DNA from: Hyphomicrobiales bacterium
Lineage (GTDB): Bacteria > Pseudomonadota > Alphaproteobacteria > Rhizobiales > Beijerinckiaceae
Reading direction: 5' to 3'
DNA: 64,000 nucleotides
Assembly: GCA_027483895.1 (NCBI GenBank)
Contig: JAIXTP010000034.1
Coordinates: 62,001-126,000 of the forward strand
The position numbers and the translations under genes are program-made. Positions 15,710 to 24,888 of the stretch are shown here, piece by piece; the stretch's first letter is position 1; the number at the start of each line of letters is the position of its first letter. The notes beneath the pieces were generated by a model. The model saw only the letters and a program-made list of their open reading frames with translations. It ran no database searches and was not told the origin of the DNA.

Positions 15710-16062
15710 ACGGATCGAAGCTCATCCTTGCGGGCCTTCTCGCCGCGACCATGGTCGCGGCGGCGACGGCGCGCGCCGAGGAGCCCGCGGCCGAGCCCGT
15801 CGAACCGGTCGAACCGGTCGAACCCGTCGCCGCGTGCCTGAACGACCGCGACCTGCGCCGGCTGGTCGAAAACCGCACGGTGGTGGCGCCGATCGCAGCC
15901 ATCAGGACCGCGCGTGCGGAGGTGGCCGGGGACGCGGTGGGCGCACGGCTCTGCCGCGACGGCAAGGAATACGTGTATCGTGTCACGGTCCTGACCAAGG
16001 ACGGCAGGATCGTGCGGGTGGGGGTGGACGGACGCACCGGCCGCCCCGCCGAGAGGCGTTGA
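15706..16062 (+). CDS. Small periplasmic PepSY-like protein, FeuN-like by position
   Basis: The 118-residue product has a signal peptide (about 1-24, ending ATARA), a VEP-repeat linker (about 30-40) and a short domain with two Cys (CLNDRDLRR and ARLCRDG) ending KDGRIVRVGVDGRTGRP, which looks like a PepSY unit. It lies 13 bp before a FeuP-like regulator. In rhizobia a small periplasmic inhibitor, FeuN, is encoded upstream of feuPQ, so a sensor-restraining role is plausible. ATG 15706 overlaps the fibre stop and gives a clean signal peptide. Confidence 0.6.
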   Translation: MNGSKLILAGLLAATMVAAATARAEEPAAEPVEPVEPVEPVAACLNDRDLRRLVENRTVVAPIAAIRTARAEVAGDAVGARLCRDGKEYVYRVTVLTKDGRIVRVGVDGRTGRPAERR

Positions 16063-16075
16063 GGAGGAGCGGGCG

Positions 16076-16750
16076 TTGCGTCTTTTGGTCGTCGAGGACG
16101 ACAAGGATTTGAACCGCCAGATCGTCGCCGCGCTGGAAGGCGCGGGCTATGCGGTGGACCGGGCCCATGACGGCGAGGAAGGCCAGTTTCTCGGCGAGAC
16201 CGAACCTTATGACGCCGCCATCCTCGACATGGGGTTGCCGGTGCGCGACGGCGCGGCCGTGCTGCAGGCCTGGCGGGCCGCGGGGCGGACCATGCCCGTC
16301 CTGATCCTCACCGCACGCGACCGCTGGAGCGACAAGGTGCAGGCCTTCGACGCGGGTGCGGACGACTACGTGACCAAGCCCTTCCACATGGAAGAAGTGC
16401 TCGCCCGCGTCCGCGCGCTGCTGCGCCGGGCCGCCGGGCACGCGACGAGCGAACTCGTCTGCGGGCCGTTGCGGCTCGACACGCGCACCGGGCGCCTCAC
16501 GGTGGACGGCAACCCCGTGCGGCTGACCTCGCACGAATACCGGCTGATCGCCTATCTGATGCACCATGCGGGCCGGGTGATCTCGCGGACGGAGATCGTG
16601 GAGCATCTCTACGAACAGGATTTCGACCGCGATTCCAACACGATCGAGGTGTTCGTGGGACGGTTGCGCAAGAAGCTCGGCGTGGACGTGATCCACACCG
16701 TGCGCGGCCTCGGCTATATCCTCGAAGCGCCCGCGCCGAAGGCGGGCTGA
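16076..16750 (+). CDS. feuP: OmpR-family response regulator, FeuP-like
   Basis: The 224-residue product has a receiver domain (1-118; acidic pocket Asp8/Asp9, phosphoacceptor Asp51, Lys in VTKPFH) and an OmpR-type winged helix (about 125-220, ending NTIEVFVGRLRKKLG and HTVRGLGYIL). TARDRWSDKVQAFDAGADDY and LTSHEYRLIAYLMHH match my memory of rhizobial FeuP closely. FeuP/FeuQ regulate export of periplasmic cyclic glucan in Sinorhizobium. The TTG start follows GAGGAGG at proper spacing. The kinase follows after 7 bp. Confidence 0.85.
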   Translation: MRLLVVEDDKDLNRQIVAALEGAGYAVDRAHDGEEGQFLGETEPYDAAILDMGLPVRDGAAVLQAWRAAGRTMPVLILTARDRWSDKVQAFDAGADDYVTKPFHMEEVLARVRALLRRAAGHATSELVCGPLRLDTRTGRLTVDGNPVRLTSHEYRLIAYLMHHAGRVISRTEIVEHLYEQDFDRDSNTIEVFVGRLRKKLGVDVIHTVRGLGYILEAPAPKAG

Positions 16751-16757
16751 GCACCGG

Positions 16758-18125
16758 ATGGCCCGTCCCGTCACGCTTTCGACGCGCCTGTCCGTCTCCG
16801 CGGCGGTGCTGAGCCTCGTCGTGCTGCTGGCGGCGGGCGTGATCCTGTCGCAGATCCACCGCCGCGCGACCGAGAGGGCCTTCGACGACCGGCTGAACAT
16901 CTATCTTCAGGCGCTCGCCAATGCGATCGCCTCGCCCGACGAATCCGACCGCAAGGATCCGTTCGCGCTCGGCGATCCGCGCTTCGAAATGCCGATGTCC
17001 GGCTGGTATTGGCAGGTGGACGAACTCGTCGGCGATCCGGCCGAGATCCGCACCTCCGGCTCGCTGTTCGGCATGCGGCTGCCGATGCTGCCCTTGCCGC
17101 CGACCGCGCGGCTCGATCAGAGCATCGTGAAGGCCTATCTCACCGGTCCCGACGACCGGCGGCTGCGCGAGGCGCAGCGCGTGGTGCAGACCTCCGAAGG
17201 CCAATATTTCCGCGTGCGCGTGGCGGGCGATGCCGACGAGATCGAGGCGTCCATCGCATCCTTCCGGGTGCCTCTCGTGGTGACGTTGCTGCTGCTCGGC
17301 GGGCTGCTGGTGGCGACGACGGGCTTTCAGGTCGCCTTCGGCCTGCGGCCTCTCAAGAACCTGTCGCGTGCGGTGGCCGACGTGCGGCGGGGGACGGCCG
17401 ACCGGATCGGGGGCGACTACCCGCCCGATCTCGCGCCGCTCGCGGGCGAACTGAACCTTCTGCTCGAAGCGAACCGGGAAATCCTCGACCGGGCAAGGAC
17501 GCAGGTGGGGAACCTCGCCCATGCGCTGAAGACGCCTTTGAGCGTGATCGCCAACGAAGCCGCGGCGGAGCCGGGGCCCTTGGCCGACAAGGTGCAGGAA
17601 CAGGCGCTCGTGATGCGCGACCAGGTGAACTGGTATCTCGAACGCGCAAGGGCTGCGGCGCGCGCGGGCGCGGTCGGCGTCTCGACGGAACTGGAGCCGG
17701 TGGCCGCGGGCCTGCAGCGCGTCTTCGCGAAGCTCTGGGCCCGCACCGGGATCGCCTTCGACCTCGACGTGCCCGCGGGCCTGCGCTTTCGCGGCGAGAA
17801 GCAGGACCTCGAGGAGATGCTCGGCAATCTCGTGGACAATGCCGGGAAATGGGCGGCCTCCCGCGTGATCGTCTCGGCGCGCGCGACGGGCGACGCGAAG
17901 ACGCCGACGATCGAGATCCTCGTCGAAGACGACGGGCCGGGACTGCCCGAGGAACGGCGGGCGGAAGCGCTCGGGCGCGGGGCGCGGCTCGACGAGTCGC
18001 GGCCGGGGCAGGGGCTCGGCCTTTCGATCGTGGCGGATCTCGCGCGGCTTCATCGAGGGGAACTCGGCCTCGAGACGTCGGAACTGGGCGGATTGCGGGC
18101 GAGGTTGCGTCTTCCGGCCGTATGA
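16758..18125 (+). CDS. feuQ: Membrane sensor histidine kinase, FeuQ-like
   Basis: The 455-residue product has transmembrane segments at about 14-32 and 172-194 with a periplasmic sensor domain between them. A HAMP-like linker, a HisKA helix with phosphoacceptor His255 (LAHALKTPLS) and an HATPase domain follow (N box LVDNAGKWA, G1 EDDGPGLP, G2 GQGLGLSIV). It is the cognate kinase of the preceding regulator; gene order and the PhoQ-like short sensor fit FeuQ. The periplasmic partner may be the small protein at 15706-16062. Confidence 0.85.
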   Translation: MARPVTLSTRLSVSAAVLSLVVLLAAGVILSQIHRRATERAFDDRLNIYLQALANAIASPDESDRKDPFALGDPRFEMPMSGWYWQVDELVGDPAEIRTSGSLFGMRLPMLPLPPTARLDQSIVKAYLTGPDDRRLREAQRVVQTSEGQYFRVRVAGDADEIEASIASFRVPLVVTLLLLGGLLVATTGFQVAFGLRPLKNLSRAVADVRRGTADRIGGDYPPDLAPLAGELNLLLEANREILDRARTQVGNLAHALKTPLSVIANEAAAEPGPLADKVQEQALVMRDQVNWYLERARAAARAGAVGVSTELEPVAAGLQRVFAKLWARTGIAFDLDVPAGLRFRGEKQDLEEMLGNLVDNAGKWAASRVIVSARATGDAKTPTIEILVEDDGPGLPEERRAEALGRGARLDESRPGQGLGLSIVADLARLHRGELGLETSELGGLRARLRLPAV

Positions 18126-18230
18126 GGCCAAATCGCGGCCGTACCGAAAATTGCCCGAATCCGGACATCTGGATGCGGACGACGCGGGGAGCGCGTATCG
18201 CGCCCCGCCCGATCGAGGGAGTTCAATTCG

Positions 18231-18698
18231 ATGAAGGCTAAGAAGAGCATTGCCGTCGCCGTTGCGGCGGTCATCGCGGCGGGTGCCGCCGGCTGCGCCC
18301 CCCAGACGGGCCCGAACGAAGCGGGCGGCACGGTGCTCGGCGCGGTCGCGGGCGGTCTGATCGGCAGCCGTTTCGGCGGCGGAGCGGGCAAGGTCGCCGC
18401 CGTGATGGCGGGCACGATGATCGGCGGCTTCCTCGGCAACCAGATCGGCCGCGGTCTCGACGAGCGTTCCCAGCAGCAGGCGGCCTATGCGCAGTCGCAG
18501 GCCGTGTCCTACGGCCAGCGGCAGCAGTGGCAGTCTCCGTCGGGCGCGCGCGGCTATGTCGATCCCGGCCCGGTCTATTCCGAGCAGGGCCGCGTCTGCC
18601 GCCAGTACACCCACACGATCTATATCGGCGGTCGGCAGGAACAGGGCGTCGGCACCGCCTGCCGCGCTCCGGACGGTCGTTGGGACATCGTCAGCTGA
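18231..18698 (+). CDS. Outer-membrane lipoprotein with glycine-zipper 2TM domain
   Basis: The 155-residue product starts with a lipoprotein signal (lipobox AAGAAGC, Cys22). A glycine-zipper pair follows at about 32-76 (GGTVLGAVAGGLIG, GTMIGGFLGNQIG), as in the Rickettsia 17-kDa antigen/SlyB group, then a Gln-rich linker and a small C-terminal domain (CRQYTHTIYIGGRQEQGVG). Such proteins stabilise the outer membrane. It is probably a single-gene unit: 105 bp separate it from feuQ and a strong hairpin follows. The role in this organism is inferred. Confidence 0.85.
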   Translation: MKAKKSIAVAVAAVIAAGAAGCAPQTGPNEAGGTVLGAVAGGLIGSRFGGGAGKVAAVMAGTMIGGFLGNQIGRGLDERSQQQAAYAQSQAVSYGQRQQWQSPSGARGYVDPGPVYSEQGRVCRQYTHTIYIGGRQEQGVGTACRAPDGRWDIVS

Positions 18699-18710
18699 CC
18701 CCGCATCCGT

Positions 18711-18739
18711 ATTCTCCGCGACCCCCCGCCGCGGAGAAT
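18711..18739 (+). terminator. Hairpin after the glycine-zipper lipoprotein
   Basis: A perfect 10-bp stem (ATTCTCCGCG paired with CGCGGAGAAT) with a 9-base loop lies 12 bp after the stop. No T tract follows, so it may be a weak or factor-assisted terminator, or an mRNA 3'-end stabiliser. Confidence 0.45.
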
Positions 18740-18778
18740 GCGCGTGACGGTTCCGCGGCGGCCGGTTAACAGACCGAT

Positions 18779-19858
18779 ATGCTCGTCTGGTTCGTCATGG
18801 CGCTCCTGACGGGCGCGGCGGTTCTGGCCGTAATCCGGCCGCTGTCGCGCTCGATCGACGCTTCCCCCGAAACGGCCACCGACAAGGCCTTCTACACGGC
18901 GCAGATCGCGGAAATCGATCGCGATGCCGCCCGCGGCCTGATCGGTGCCGAGGAGGCCGAGGCGGCCCGCGCGGAAGCCGCGCGCCGCCTGCTCTCCGCG
19001 GCCCGCGAGGCGGCCGAGGGAGAAGCCTCGACGCCCTTCCGGATCCGGGCCGCGGCGCTGATCGCGGTACTCCTCGTTCCAGCCTTCTCCTTGGGTCTCT
19101 ATCTGCGCATCGGTTCGCCCGACGAGCCCGACCGGCCGCTCGAGGCGCGTCTCGAACAGGCCCCCGATTTCGCCGCGCTGGTGGCGAAGGTCGAAAAGCG
19201 TCTGGCCGAACAGCCCGACGACGCCGCCGGCTGGCAGGTGATCGCGCCGGTCTATGTGCAGGCGGGACGCTATGACGATGCCGAGCGCGCCTATCTCCAG
19301 ATCATCCGCCTCAAGGGTCCCGACGTCGGTCATCTGACGTCGCTCGGCGAGGTGCGGGTGATGCAGGCGGGCGGGGTCGTCACGGCCGAAGCCCGCGAGA
19401 CTTTCGCCGCCGCGCTGAAGATCGACGAGAAGGCCGCGGCGCCGCGCTTCTACACCGGCCTCGCCTATGAACAGGAAGGCCGGACCGCGGAGGCGGTGGC
19501 GATCTTCAAGGCGCTGCTGGCGGATCTGCCCGGCGACACCGATGCCGCTGCGGCCGTGCGCGGCAGGATTCAGGCCTTGGCGCCGGGCTCCATTCCTGCG
19601 GGGGGCGAGGCGATCGCGGCACTGCCGGAGGCCGAACGCGCCGCGACGATCCGCGCCATGGTCGAAGGGCTGGATCAGCGGCTGAGATCGGAAGGCGGCG
19701 ATGCCGACGCTTGGGCGCGGCTGATCCGCGCCTTCGCGGTTCTGAAGGAAGGCGAGAAGGCCAAGGACGCGCTGATGCGCGCGCGGGCCGCGCTGGCGGC
19801 CGACGCCGCAGCGGTGCGCAAGGTCGAGGCCGCGGCACGCGCGGCGGGAGTCGAATGA
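18779..19858 (+). CDS. ccmI: Cytochrome c maturation protein CcmI (CycH)
   Basis: The 359-residue product holds apocytochrome c for heme attachment. It has two N-terminal membrane helices (about 2-20 and 89-107) flanking a cytoplasmic coiled-coil loop (residues 30-80, Ala/Glu/Arg-rich), then a periplasmic TPR domain (for example [20 protein letters not shown] and [16 protein letters not shown]). This two-part layout is diagnostic. It is the first gene of the ccmIEFH operon and its stop overlaps the ccmE start. Confidence 0.93.
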   Translation: MLVWFVMALLTGAAVLAVIRPLSRSIDASPETATDKAFYTAQIAEIDRDAARGLIGAEEAEAARAEAARRLLSAAREAAEGEASTPFRIRAAALIAVLLVPAFSLGLYLRIGSPDEPDRPLEARLEQAPDFAALVAKVEKRLAEQPDDAAGWQVIAPVYVQAGRYDDAERAYLQIIRLKGPDVGHLTSLGEVRVMQAGGVVTAEARETFAAALKIDEKAAAPRFYTGLAYEQEGRTAEAVAIFKALLADLPGDTDAAAAVRGRIQALAPGSIPAGGEAIAALPEAERAATIRAMVEGLDQRLRSEGGDADAWARLIRAFAVLKEGEKAKDALMRARAALAADAAAVRKVEAAARAAGVE

Positions 19859-20313
19859 TGGCGATGACGCGCAAGCAGAAGCGTCTGGCGGTGATCGGCG
19901 GGATGGGCGCCGTGCTGGGCCTCGCGGCGGGTCTCGTGCTGTTCTCGCTGTCCGACAGCATCGTCTTCTTCTACGGGCCGACCGAAATCGCCGAGAAGGG
20001 CATTACGCCCGGGACGCGGCTGCGCATCGGCGGGTTGGTCTCCGAAGGCAGCGTGAAGCGCGACGACGCGCGCAATGTCGTGTTCAAGGTGACGGACGGC
20101 AACAAGGAGCTGACCGTCAGCTACAAGGGCCTTCTGCCGGATCTCTTCCGCGAGGGTCAGGGCGTGGTGGCCGAGGGCGTGCTGCAGCCCGGCGGCGCCT
20201 TCCGCGCCGACAGCGTGCTCGCCAAGCACGACGAGAACTACATGCCGAAGGAAGTGGCCGACACGCTGAAGAAGCAGGGCCATTGGCAGGACGGCAAGGA
20301 GGGCGCGAAATGA
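19855..20313 (+). CDS. ccmE: Heme chaperone CcmE (CycJ)
   Basis: The 152-residue product carries heme covalently in the periplasm and passes it to CcmF/CcmH. It has an N-terminal anchor ([17 protein letters not shown] onward, about 5-30), an OB-fold core ([23 protein letters not shown]) and the heme-binding motif [13 protein letters not shown], with His125 as the expected covalent ligand and Tyr129 nearby. ATG 19855 overlaps the ccmI stop; ATG 19858 or 19864 would serve equally. Confidence 0.95.
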   Translation: MMAMTRKQKRLAVIGGMGAVLGLAAGLVLFSLSDSIVFFYGPTEIAEKGITPGTRLRIGGLVSEGSVKRDDARNVVFKVTDGNKELTVSYKGLLPDLFREGQGVVAEGVLQPGGAFRADSVLAKHDENYMPKEVADTLKKQGHWQDGKEGAK

Positions 20314-22283
20314 TCGTCGAGATCGGCCATTACGCGCTGGTGCTGGCGCTCGCGGTGGCGCTGGTGCAGACCGCGCTGCCGCTGTGGGGCGTCGTCGCCC
20401 GCGATCCCGCCTTGATGGCCACGGCCCGACCGGCCGCCTTCGCGAGCTTCGCGCTGGTCATCGTGGCCTATGCCGCTTTGACCTGGGCCTACATGGTCTC
20501 GGACTTCTCGGTCCTCAACGTGGCCTCGAATTCTCATTCGATGAAGCCGCTCGTCTACAAGATCTCGGGCGTATGGGCGAACCACGAAGGCTCGATGCTG
20601 CTCTGGGTCAGCATCCTCGTGCTGTTCGCGGCGCTGGTGGCGGCGCGCGCCTCCGAAATGCCGCTGAGGCTGCATGCGGCGGTGCTCGGCGTGCAGGGCT
20701 CGATCACCGCGGCCTTCCTGCTTTTCGTGCTGGCGGCCTCCAACCCCTTCGAGCGCCTCCTGCCCGCGCCGCTCGAGGGGCGGGGGCTCAATCCGATCCT
20801 GCAGGATCCCGGCCTCGCGATCCATCCGCCGCTTCTCTATGTCGGTTATGTCGGCTTCTCGATCGCCTTCTCCTTCGCCGTCGGCGCGCTGATCCACGGC
20901 CGCATCGACGCCGTCTGGGCGCGTTTCGTGCGGCCTTGGACGCTGCTCGCCTGGGTGTTCCTGACCGTGGGCATCGCGATGGGCTCCTACTGGGCCTATT
21001 ACGAACTGGGCTGGGGCGGCTGGTGGTTCTGGGATCCCGTCGAGAACGCCTCGCTGATGCCGTGGCTCGCGGGCACTGCGCTTCTGCATTCGACGCTGGT
21101 GATGGAAAAGCGCGACGCGCTGAAGGTGTGGACGATCCTTCTGTCCATCCTGACCTTCTCGCTGTCGCTGCTCGGCACCTTCCTCGTGCGCTCGGGCGTG
21201 CTGACTTCGGTGCATACCTTCGCCTCGGATCCGGCGCGCGGGCAGTTCATCCTCGGCATCCTCACCTTCTTCATCGGCGGCGCGTTCGCGCTGTTTGCCT
21301 GGCGCGGCCCGATGCTGAAGCAGGGCGGCCTGTTCGCGCCGATCAGCCGCGAGGGCGCGCTCGTCCTCAACAATCTGCTGCTCGCGGCGCTGACGGCGGG
21401 CGTCTTCATCGGCACGCTCTATCCGCTGGCGCTCGAAGCGTGGGACGGCTCGAAGATCTCGGTCGGCGCACCCTTCTTCGATGCGGTTACGATCCCGATC
21501 GCGGTGCCGCTGCTCCTGCTGATCCCGTTCGGAACGGCGCTCGCGTGGAAGCGCGGCGACCTTCTCGGCGTCGCGCAGCGCATGGCCTTCGCCATCGGCC
21601 TTTCGGTGCTGATCACCGTCGGCGTCTGGGCCTATACGCGGGGCGGGCCGGTCGCGGCGCCGCTGGGCATCGGCCTCGGCGCTTGGTTGATCCTCGGCTC
21701 GGCCGCGGAGATCGTCGCGCGCTCGACGCGTGGGGCCGCGAGCCTCGGCATCGCCTTCCGCCGCGCCGTCGGCCTGCCGCGTTCGGCTTGGGGCGCCGCC
21801 GTCGCGCATGCCGGCATGGGCATCACCGTGATCGGCATCGCCGCCACGGCATGGGGCGTTGAGAACATCGCGAAGGTCCGCGTGGGCGACGCGCTGCAGG
21901 CGGGGCCCTATGAGGTGCGCCTCGACCGTACGTTCGTCCGCAACGGGCCGGACTTCCGCGAGACCGTCGCGAGCTTCGCGGTGGTGAAGGACGGTCGCGA
22001 GATCGGCCGGATCGAGCCCGGCAAGCGCATCTTCGTGGCGCAGACCATGCCGACCTCGGAAGCCGGCCTGATGACGGCGGGCGTCGGACAGGTCTACGCC
22101 TCCATCGGCGAATTCGAGGACGACGGGTCGGTCGGCGTGCGGCTTTATTGGAAGCCGCTCGTCACGCTGATCTGGATCGGATCCGTCATCATGGCCCTGG
22201 GCGGCCTGCTCTCGATGGCCGACCGGCGGGCCCGCGTCGCGGCTCCGGTGCGCGCGGCGGCGACGGGAGCGGCACGGGCATGA
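20310..22283 (+). CDS. ccmF: Heme lyase subunit CcmF (CycK)
   Basis: The 657-residue polytopic inner-membrane protein forms the heme lyase with CcmH/CcmI. The tryptophan-rich WWD motif is visible at about 233-245 ([16 protein letters not shown]), with conserved His residues in flanking helices (NHEGSMLLW near residue 91, LHSTLVMEK after WWD). About 14 hydrophobic helices and a late periplasmic domain (about 530-625) fit the family. The start overlaps the ccmE stop and the ccmH start overlaps its stop. Confidence 0.96.
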   Translation: MIVEIGHYALVLALAVALVQTALPLWGVVARDPALMATARPAAFASFALVIVAYAALTWAYMVSDFSVLNVASNSHSMKPLVYKISGVWANHEGSMLLWVSILVLFAALVAARASEMPLRLHAAVLGVQGSITAAFLLFVLAASNPFERLLPAPLEGRGLNPILQDPGLAIHPPLLYVGYVGFSIAFSFAVGALIHGRIDAVWARFVRPWTLLAWVFLTVGIAMGSYWAYYELGWGGWWFWDPVENASLMPWLAGTALLHSTLVMEKRDALKVWTILLSILTFSLSLLGTFLVRSGVLTSVHTFASDPARGQFILGILTFFIGGAFALFAWRGPMLKQGGLFAPISREGALVLNNLLLAALTAGVFIGTLYPLALEAWDGSKISVGAPFFDAVTIPIAVPLLLLIPFGTALAWKRGDLLGVAQRMAFAIGLSVLITVGVWAYTRGGPVAAPLGIGLGAWLILGSAAEIVARSTRGAASLGIAFRRAVGLPRSAWGAAVAHAGMGITVIGIAATAWGVENIAKVRVGDALQAGPYEVRLDRTFVRNGPDFRETVASFAVVKDGREIGRIEPGKRIFVAQTMPTSEAGLMTAGVGQVYASIGEFEDDGSVGVRLYWKPLVTLIWIGSVIMALGGLLSMADRRARVAAPVRAAATGAARA

Positions 22284-22750
22284 TGCGGCGGGTGCTGATC
22301 GCCTTCGCGCTCGTCGTCGGCATGGGCCTGCCGGGCTTCGCCGTGCAGCCTGACGAGGTGCTGAAGGATCCGGCGCTGGAAGCCCGCGCGAGGCAGCTGT
22401 CGCTCGAGTTGCGCTGCCTCGTCTGCCAGAATCAGTCGATCGACGATTCCAACGCGCCGCTGGCGCGCGACCTGCGGCTGCTCGTGCGCGAACGCCTCAC
22501 GGCGGGCGACGACGATGCCGCGATCCGCTCCTATCTCGTCGCGCGCTACGGCGATTTCGTGCTGCTGAAGCCGCCTTTCGACTCCCGGACCTTCCTGCTC
22601 TGGTTCGGCCCCTTCGCGGTCCTCGCCGCGGGCGCTACCGCCGTCTGGCTCTCCGCGCGTCGTCGCCGTGCGGCGCCCGCCGCAGCACCCTTGAGCGAGG
22701 CCGAGCGCAAGGCGCTCGAAGAGCTCGTGGGCTCCGACCCGAAGGCCTGA
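22280..22750 (+). CDS. ccmH: Cytochrome c maturation thioredoxin-like protein CcmH (CycL)
   Basis: The 156-residue product reduces apocytochrome heme-binding cysteines. It has a signal peptide (about 1-21), the redox motif LRCLVCQNQSI with Cys46 and Cys49, a three-helix domain (ARDLRLLVRERL) and a C-terminal membrane helix (about 115-135). This is the short alphaproteobacterial/N-terminal form; the TPR part is supplied by CcmI. It ends the operon. Confidence 0.94.
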   Translation: MMRRVLIAFALVVGMGLPGFAVQPDEVLKDPALEARARQLSLELRCLVCQNQSIDDSNAPLARDLRLLVRERLTAGDDDAAIRSYLVARYGDFVLLKPPFDSRTFLLWFGPFAVLAAGATAVWLSARRRRAAPAAAPLSEAERKALEELVGSDPKA

Positions 22751-22832
22751 CCGGCCCGCTCCTCCTTACGAAAATGTCATACGCACGCGAGTTCGACGTA
22801 AGCGGGCGGCTCTCATCCTGCGACCATCCCGA

Positions 22833-22863
22833 GGGAGGTGCAGACCTCCCGTGACATGGAGGT
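22833..22863 (+). promoter_or_regulatory. Possible leader switch masking the degP ribosome binding site
   Basis: The leader contains GGGAGGT (22833-22839), its complement ACCTCCC (22844-22850) and a second GGAGGT (22858-22863), which is the likely ribosome binding site of degP eight bases before ATG. ACCTCC can pair with either GGAGGT but not both, so the site could be free or hidden. The sequence complementarity is seen directly; regulation is inference. Confidence 0.4.
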
Positions 22864-22870
22864 TTCGCAG

Positions 22871-24061
22871 ATGAAGCTCGACGTTTTCTCCCCCGCGCGC
22901 CGGGCGCCCAAGGCCGTTCTGCTGTCGGGCGTCGCGGCCCTGATGCTCGGCGGCTTCGCGATCGCCGATGCACGCTTCGACCGCGCCGCTGCCGCCCCCG
23001 TCGGCCCCGGCGCGGCCGTGACGGTCACCGCTCCGTCCTTTGCGGATCTCGCCGATGCGGTGAAGCCCGCGGTCGTCTCCGTCCGCGTGAAGACGCAGGC
23101 GGTCGGCAATGTCGCGGATCGCGGCATGCCGGACATCGAGAACCTTCCCCCGCAGATTCAGGAATTCCTGCGCCGCTTCGGCCAAGAGCAGCAGGGCCGG
23201 GGCCCGCGCGGGCCGAAGAGCTTCGGCGAGTCGCAGGGCTCGGGCTTCTTCGTTTCCGAGGACGGCTATGTCGTAACCAACCATCACGTGGTCGAGAACG
23301 GCGTCGAGGTGACGCTCGTGACCGACGACGGCCGCACGCTGCCGGCCGAGATCGTGGGCACCGACCCGCGGACTGATCTGGCGCTCTTGAAGACCAAGGC
23401 CGCGGGCCCCTATCCCTATGTGAAGCTCGCCTCCGCCGCCCCGCGCGTCGGCGATTGGGTGATGGCGGTGGGCAACCCGTTCGGGCTCGGCGGCACCGTG
23501 ACCACGGGCATCGTCTCCGCCCGCGGGCGCGACATCGGCGCCGGCCCCTATGACGACTTCCTGCAGATCGACGCGCCCGTGAACCGCGGCAATTCCGGCG
23601 GCCCCACCTTCGACACCAAGGGCGAGGTCGTGGGCGTGAACACCGCGATCGTGTCGCCGTCGGGCGGCAGCGTCGGCATCGCCTTCGCGATCCCGTCCGC
23701 GACCGTGTCGCAGGTCGTCGCGGCGCTGAAGGAACACGGCACGGTGGAACGCGGCTATCTCGGCGTCCACATCCAGCCGATCACGCCCGATCTCGCCGAG
23801 ACCATGGGCCTGAAGAGCGAGGACGGCGCGCTCGTGGCCGAGGTGACGAAGGGCTCCGCGGCCGAGAAGGCGGGGCTGAAGGCGGGTGACGTCGTGACGG
23901 GGTTCGACGGCAAGCCGGTGAAGTCCGCCCGCGACCTCACCCGCTTCGTCGGCATGATGAAGCCGGGTGCGGAAGCGAAGCTCACCTTCCTGCGCGACGG
24001 GCGCGAGCGCTCCGCCACGGTCGAACTCGCCCGCATGCCGGAGACGAAGCCCCGGGCGTGA
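22871..24061 (+). CDS. degP: Periplasmic HtrA/DegP-type serine protease, single PDZ
   Basis: The 396-residue product has a signal peptide or anchor (about 12-42), a trypsin-like domain with His139 (VTNHHVV), Asp169 (RTDLALL) and Ser242 (RGNSGGP), and one PDZ domain (about 290-390: GYLGVHIQPIT, AEKAGLKAGDVVTGFDGKPV). E. coli DegP has two PDZ domains, so this form is nearer DegS/HhoA in length. It degrades or refolds damaged envelope proteins. ATG 22871 is chosen for its GGAGG site; an in-frame GTG at 22838 would add 11 residues. It lies between ccm and a two-component system. Confidence 0.92.
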   Translation: MKLDVFSPARRAPKAVLLSGVAALMLGGFAIADARFDRAAAAPVGPGAAVTVTAPSFADLADAVKPAVVSVRVKTQAVGNVADRGMPDIENLPPQIQEFLRRFGQEQQGRGPRGPKSFGESQGSGFFVSEDGYVVTNHHVVENGVEVTLVTDDGRTLPAEIVGTDPRTDLALLKTKAAGPYPYVKLASAAPRVGDWVMAVGNPFGLGGTVTTGIVSARGRDIGAGPYDDFLQIDAPVNRGNSGGPTFDTKGEVVGVNTAIVSPSGGSVGIAFAIPSATVSQVVAALKEHGTVERGYLGVHIQPITPDLAETMGLKSEDGALVAEVTKGSAAEKAGLKAGDVVTGFDGKPVKSARDLTRFVGMMKPGAEAKLTFLRDGRERSATVELARMPETKPRA

Positions 24062-24067
24062 CCGACG

Positions 24068-24088
24068 CCTCCGGGCCCCTCCCGGAGG
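24068..24088 (+). terminator. Hairpin after degP
   Basis: CCTCCGGG and CCCGGAGG form a perfect 8-bp stem around a 5-base loop six bases after the degP stop. A second GC-rich inverted pair follows (about 24097-24125). There is no T tract, so termination would be partial or factor-assisted. Confidence 0.4.
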
Positions 24089-24204
24089 GAAGAGGGCCGG
24101 GGGCGTGCCGGCAGCGCGCCCCCGGTTTCCCGCGTCGATGCGACGTGGACCGCCGGGTTCCTCCCGATTCCCCCCGAGCCGAGGACTCGCTTATGGTCAC
24201 GGCC

Positions 24205-24888
24205 ATGAAGATCCTGATCATCGAGGACGACGCCGACGCGGCGGCCTATCTCGTGAAGGCGTTCCGCGAGGCCGGGCACGTGGCCGACCACGCGGCCGAC
24301 GGCCTCGACGGCTACGCCATGGCGGATGCGGGCGAATACGACGTGCTGATCGTCGACCGCATGCTGCCCAAGCTCGACGGCCTCTCGCTGATCCGCGGCC
24401 TGCGCGAGCAGGGGCGCGACGTGCCGGTACTGATCCTCTCCGCGCTCGGGCAGGTCGACGACCGCGTGAAGGGGCTGCGGGCGGGCGGCGACGACTATCT
24501 CACCAAGCCCTACGCCTTCTCGGAGCTGCTGGCCCGCGTCGAGGTGCTGGCGCGCCGCCGCCGCAACGGTCCCGCCGAGGAGACCGTCTATCGCGTGGGC
24601 GATCTGGAACTCGACCGGCTCGCGCATCGCGTGACGCGCGAAGGGCGCCCGGTCGATCTCCAGCCGCGCGAATTCCGGCTGCTCGAATATCTCATGCGCC
24701 ATGCCGGGCAGGTGGTGACGCGCACGATGCTGCTCGAAAACGTCTGGGATTATCACTTCGACCCCCAGACCAACGTGATCGACGTGCATGTCTCGCGATT
24801 GCGCGCGAAGATCGACAAGGGATTCGACAGGCCGCTGATCCATACGGTGCGCGGGGCGGGATACACGGTTCGTGACGGCGTTCGCTAA
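24205..24888 (+). CDS. OmpR-family response regulator downstream of degP
   Basis: The 227-residue product has a receiver domain (acidic Asp8/Asp9, phosphoacceptor Asp51 in VLIVDRMLP, Lys in YLTKPYAF) and an OmpR winged helix (ending NVIDVHVSRLRAKIDKGF and HTVRGAGYTV). It resembles the CusR/QseB group. The start MKILIIEDD is typical; ATG 24193 would add four residues. The kinase gene overlaps its 3' end by 17 bp. Its position next to degP suggests an envelope-related signal, but the target genes are unknown. Confidence 0.9.
   Translation: MKILIIEDDADAAAYLVKAFREAGHVADHAADGLDGYAMADAGEYDVLIVDRMLPKLDGLSLIRGLREQGRDVPVLILSALGQVDDRVKGLRAGGDDYLTKPYAFSELLARVEVLARRRRNGPAEETVYRVGDLELDRLAHRVTREGRPVDLQPREFRLLEYLMRHAGQVVTRTMLLENVWDYHFDPQTNVIDVHVSRLRAKIDKGFDRPLIHTVRGAGYTVRDGVR

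Noticed and set aside
15801-15832. VEP triplet repeat (GTCGAACCG units) as a regulatory iteron
   Set aside because: It lies in frame inside the small periplasmic protein and encodes a Pro/Glu linker; three units are too few for an origin or operator array.
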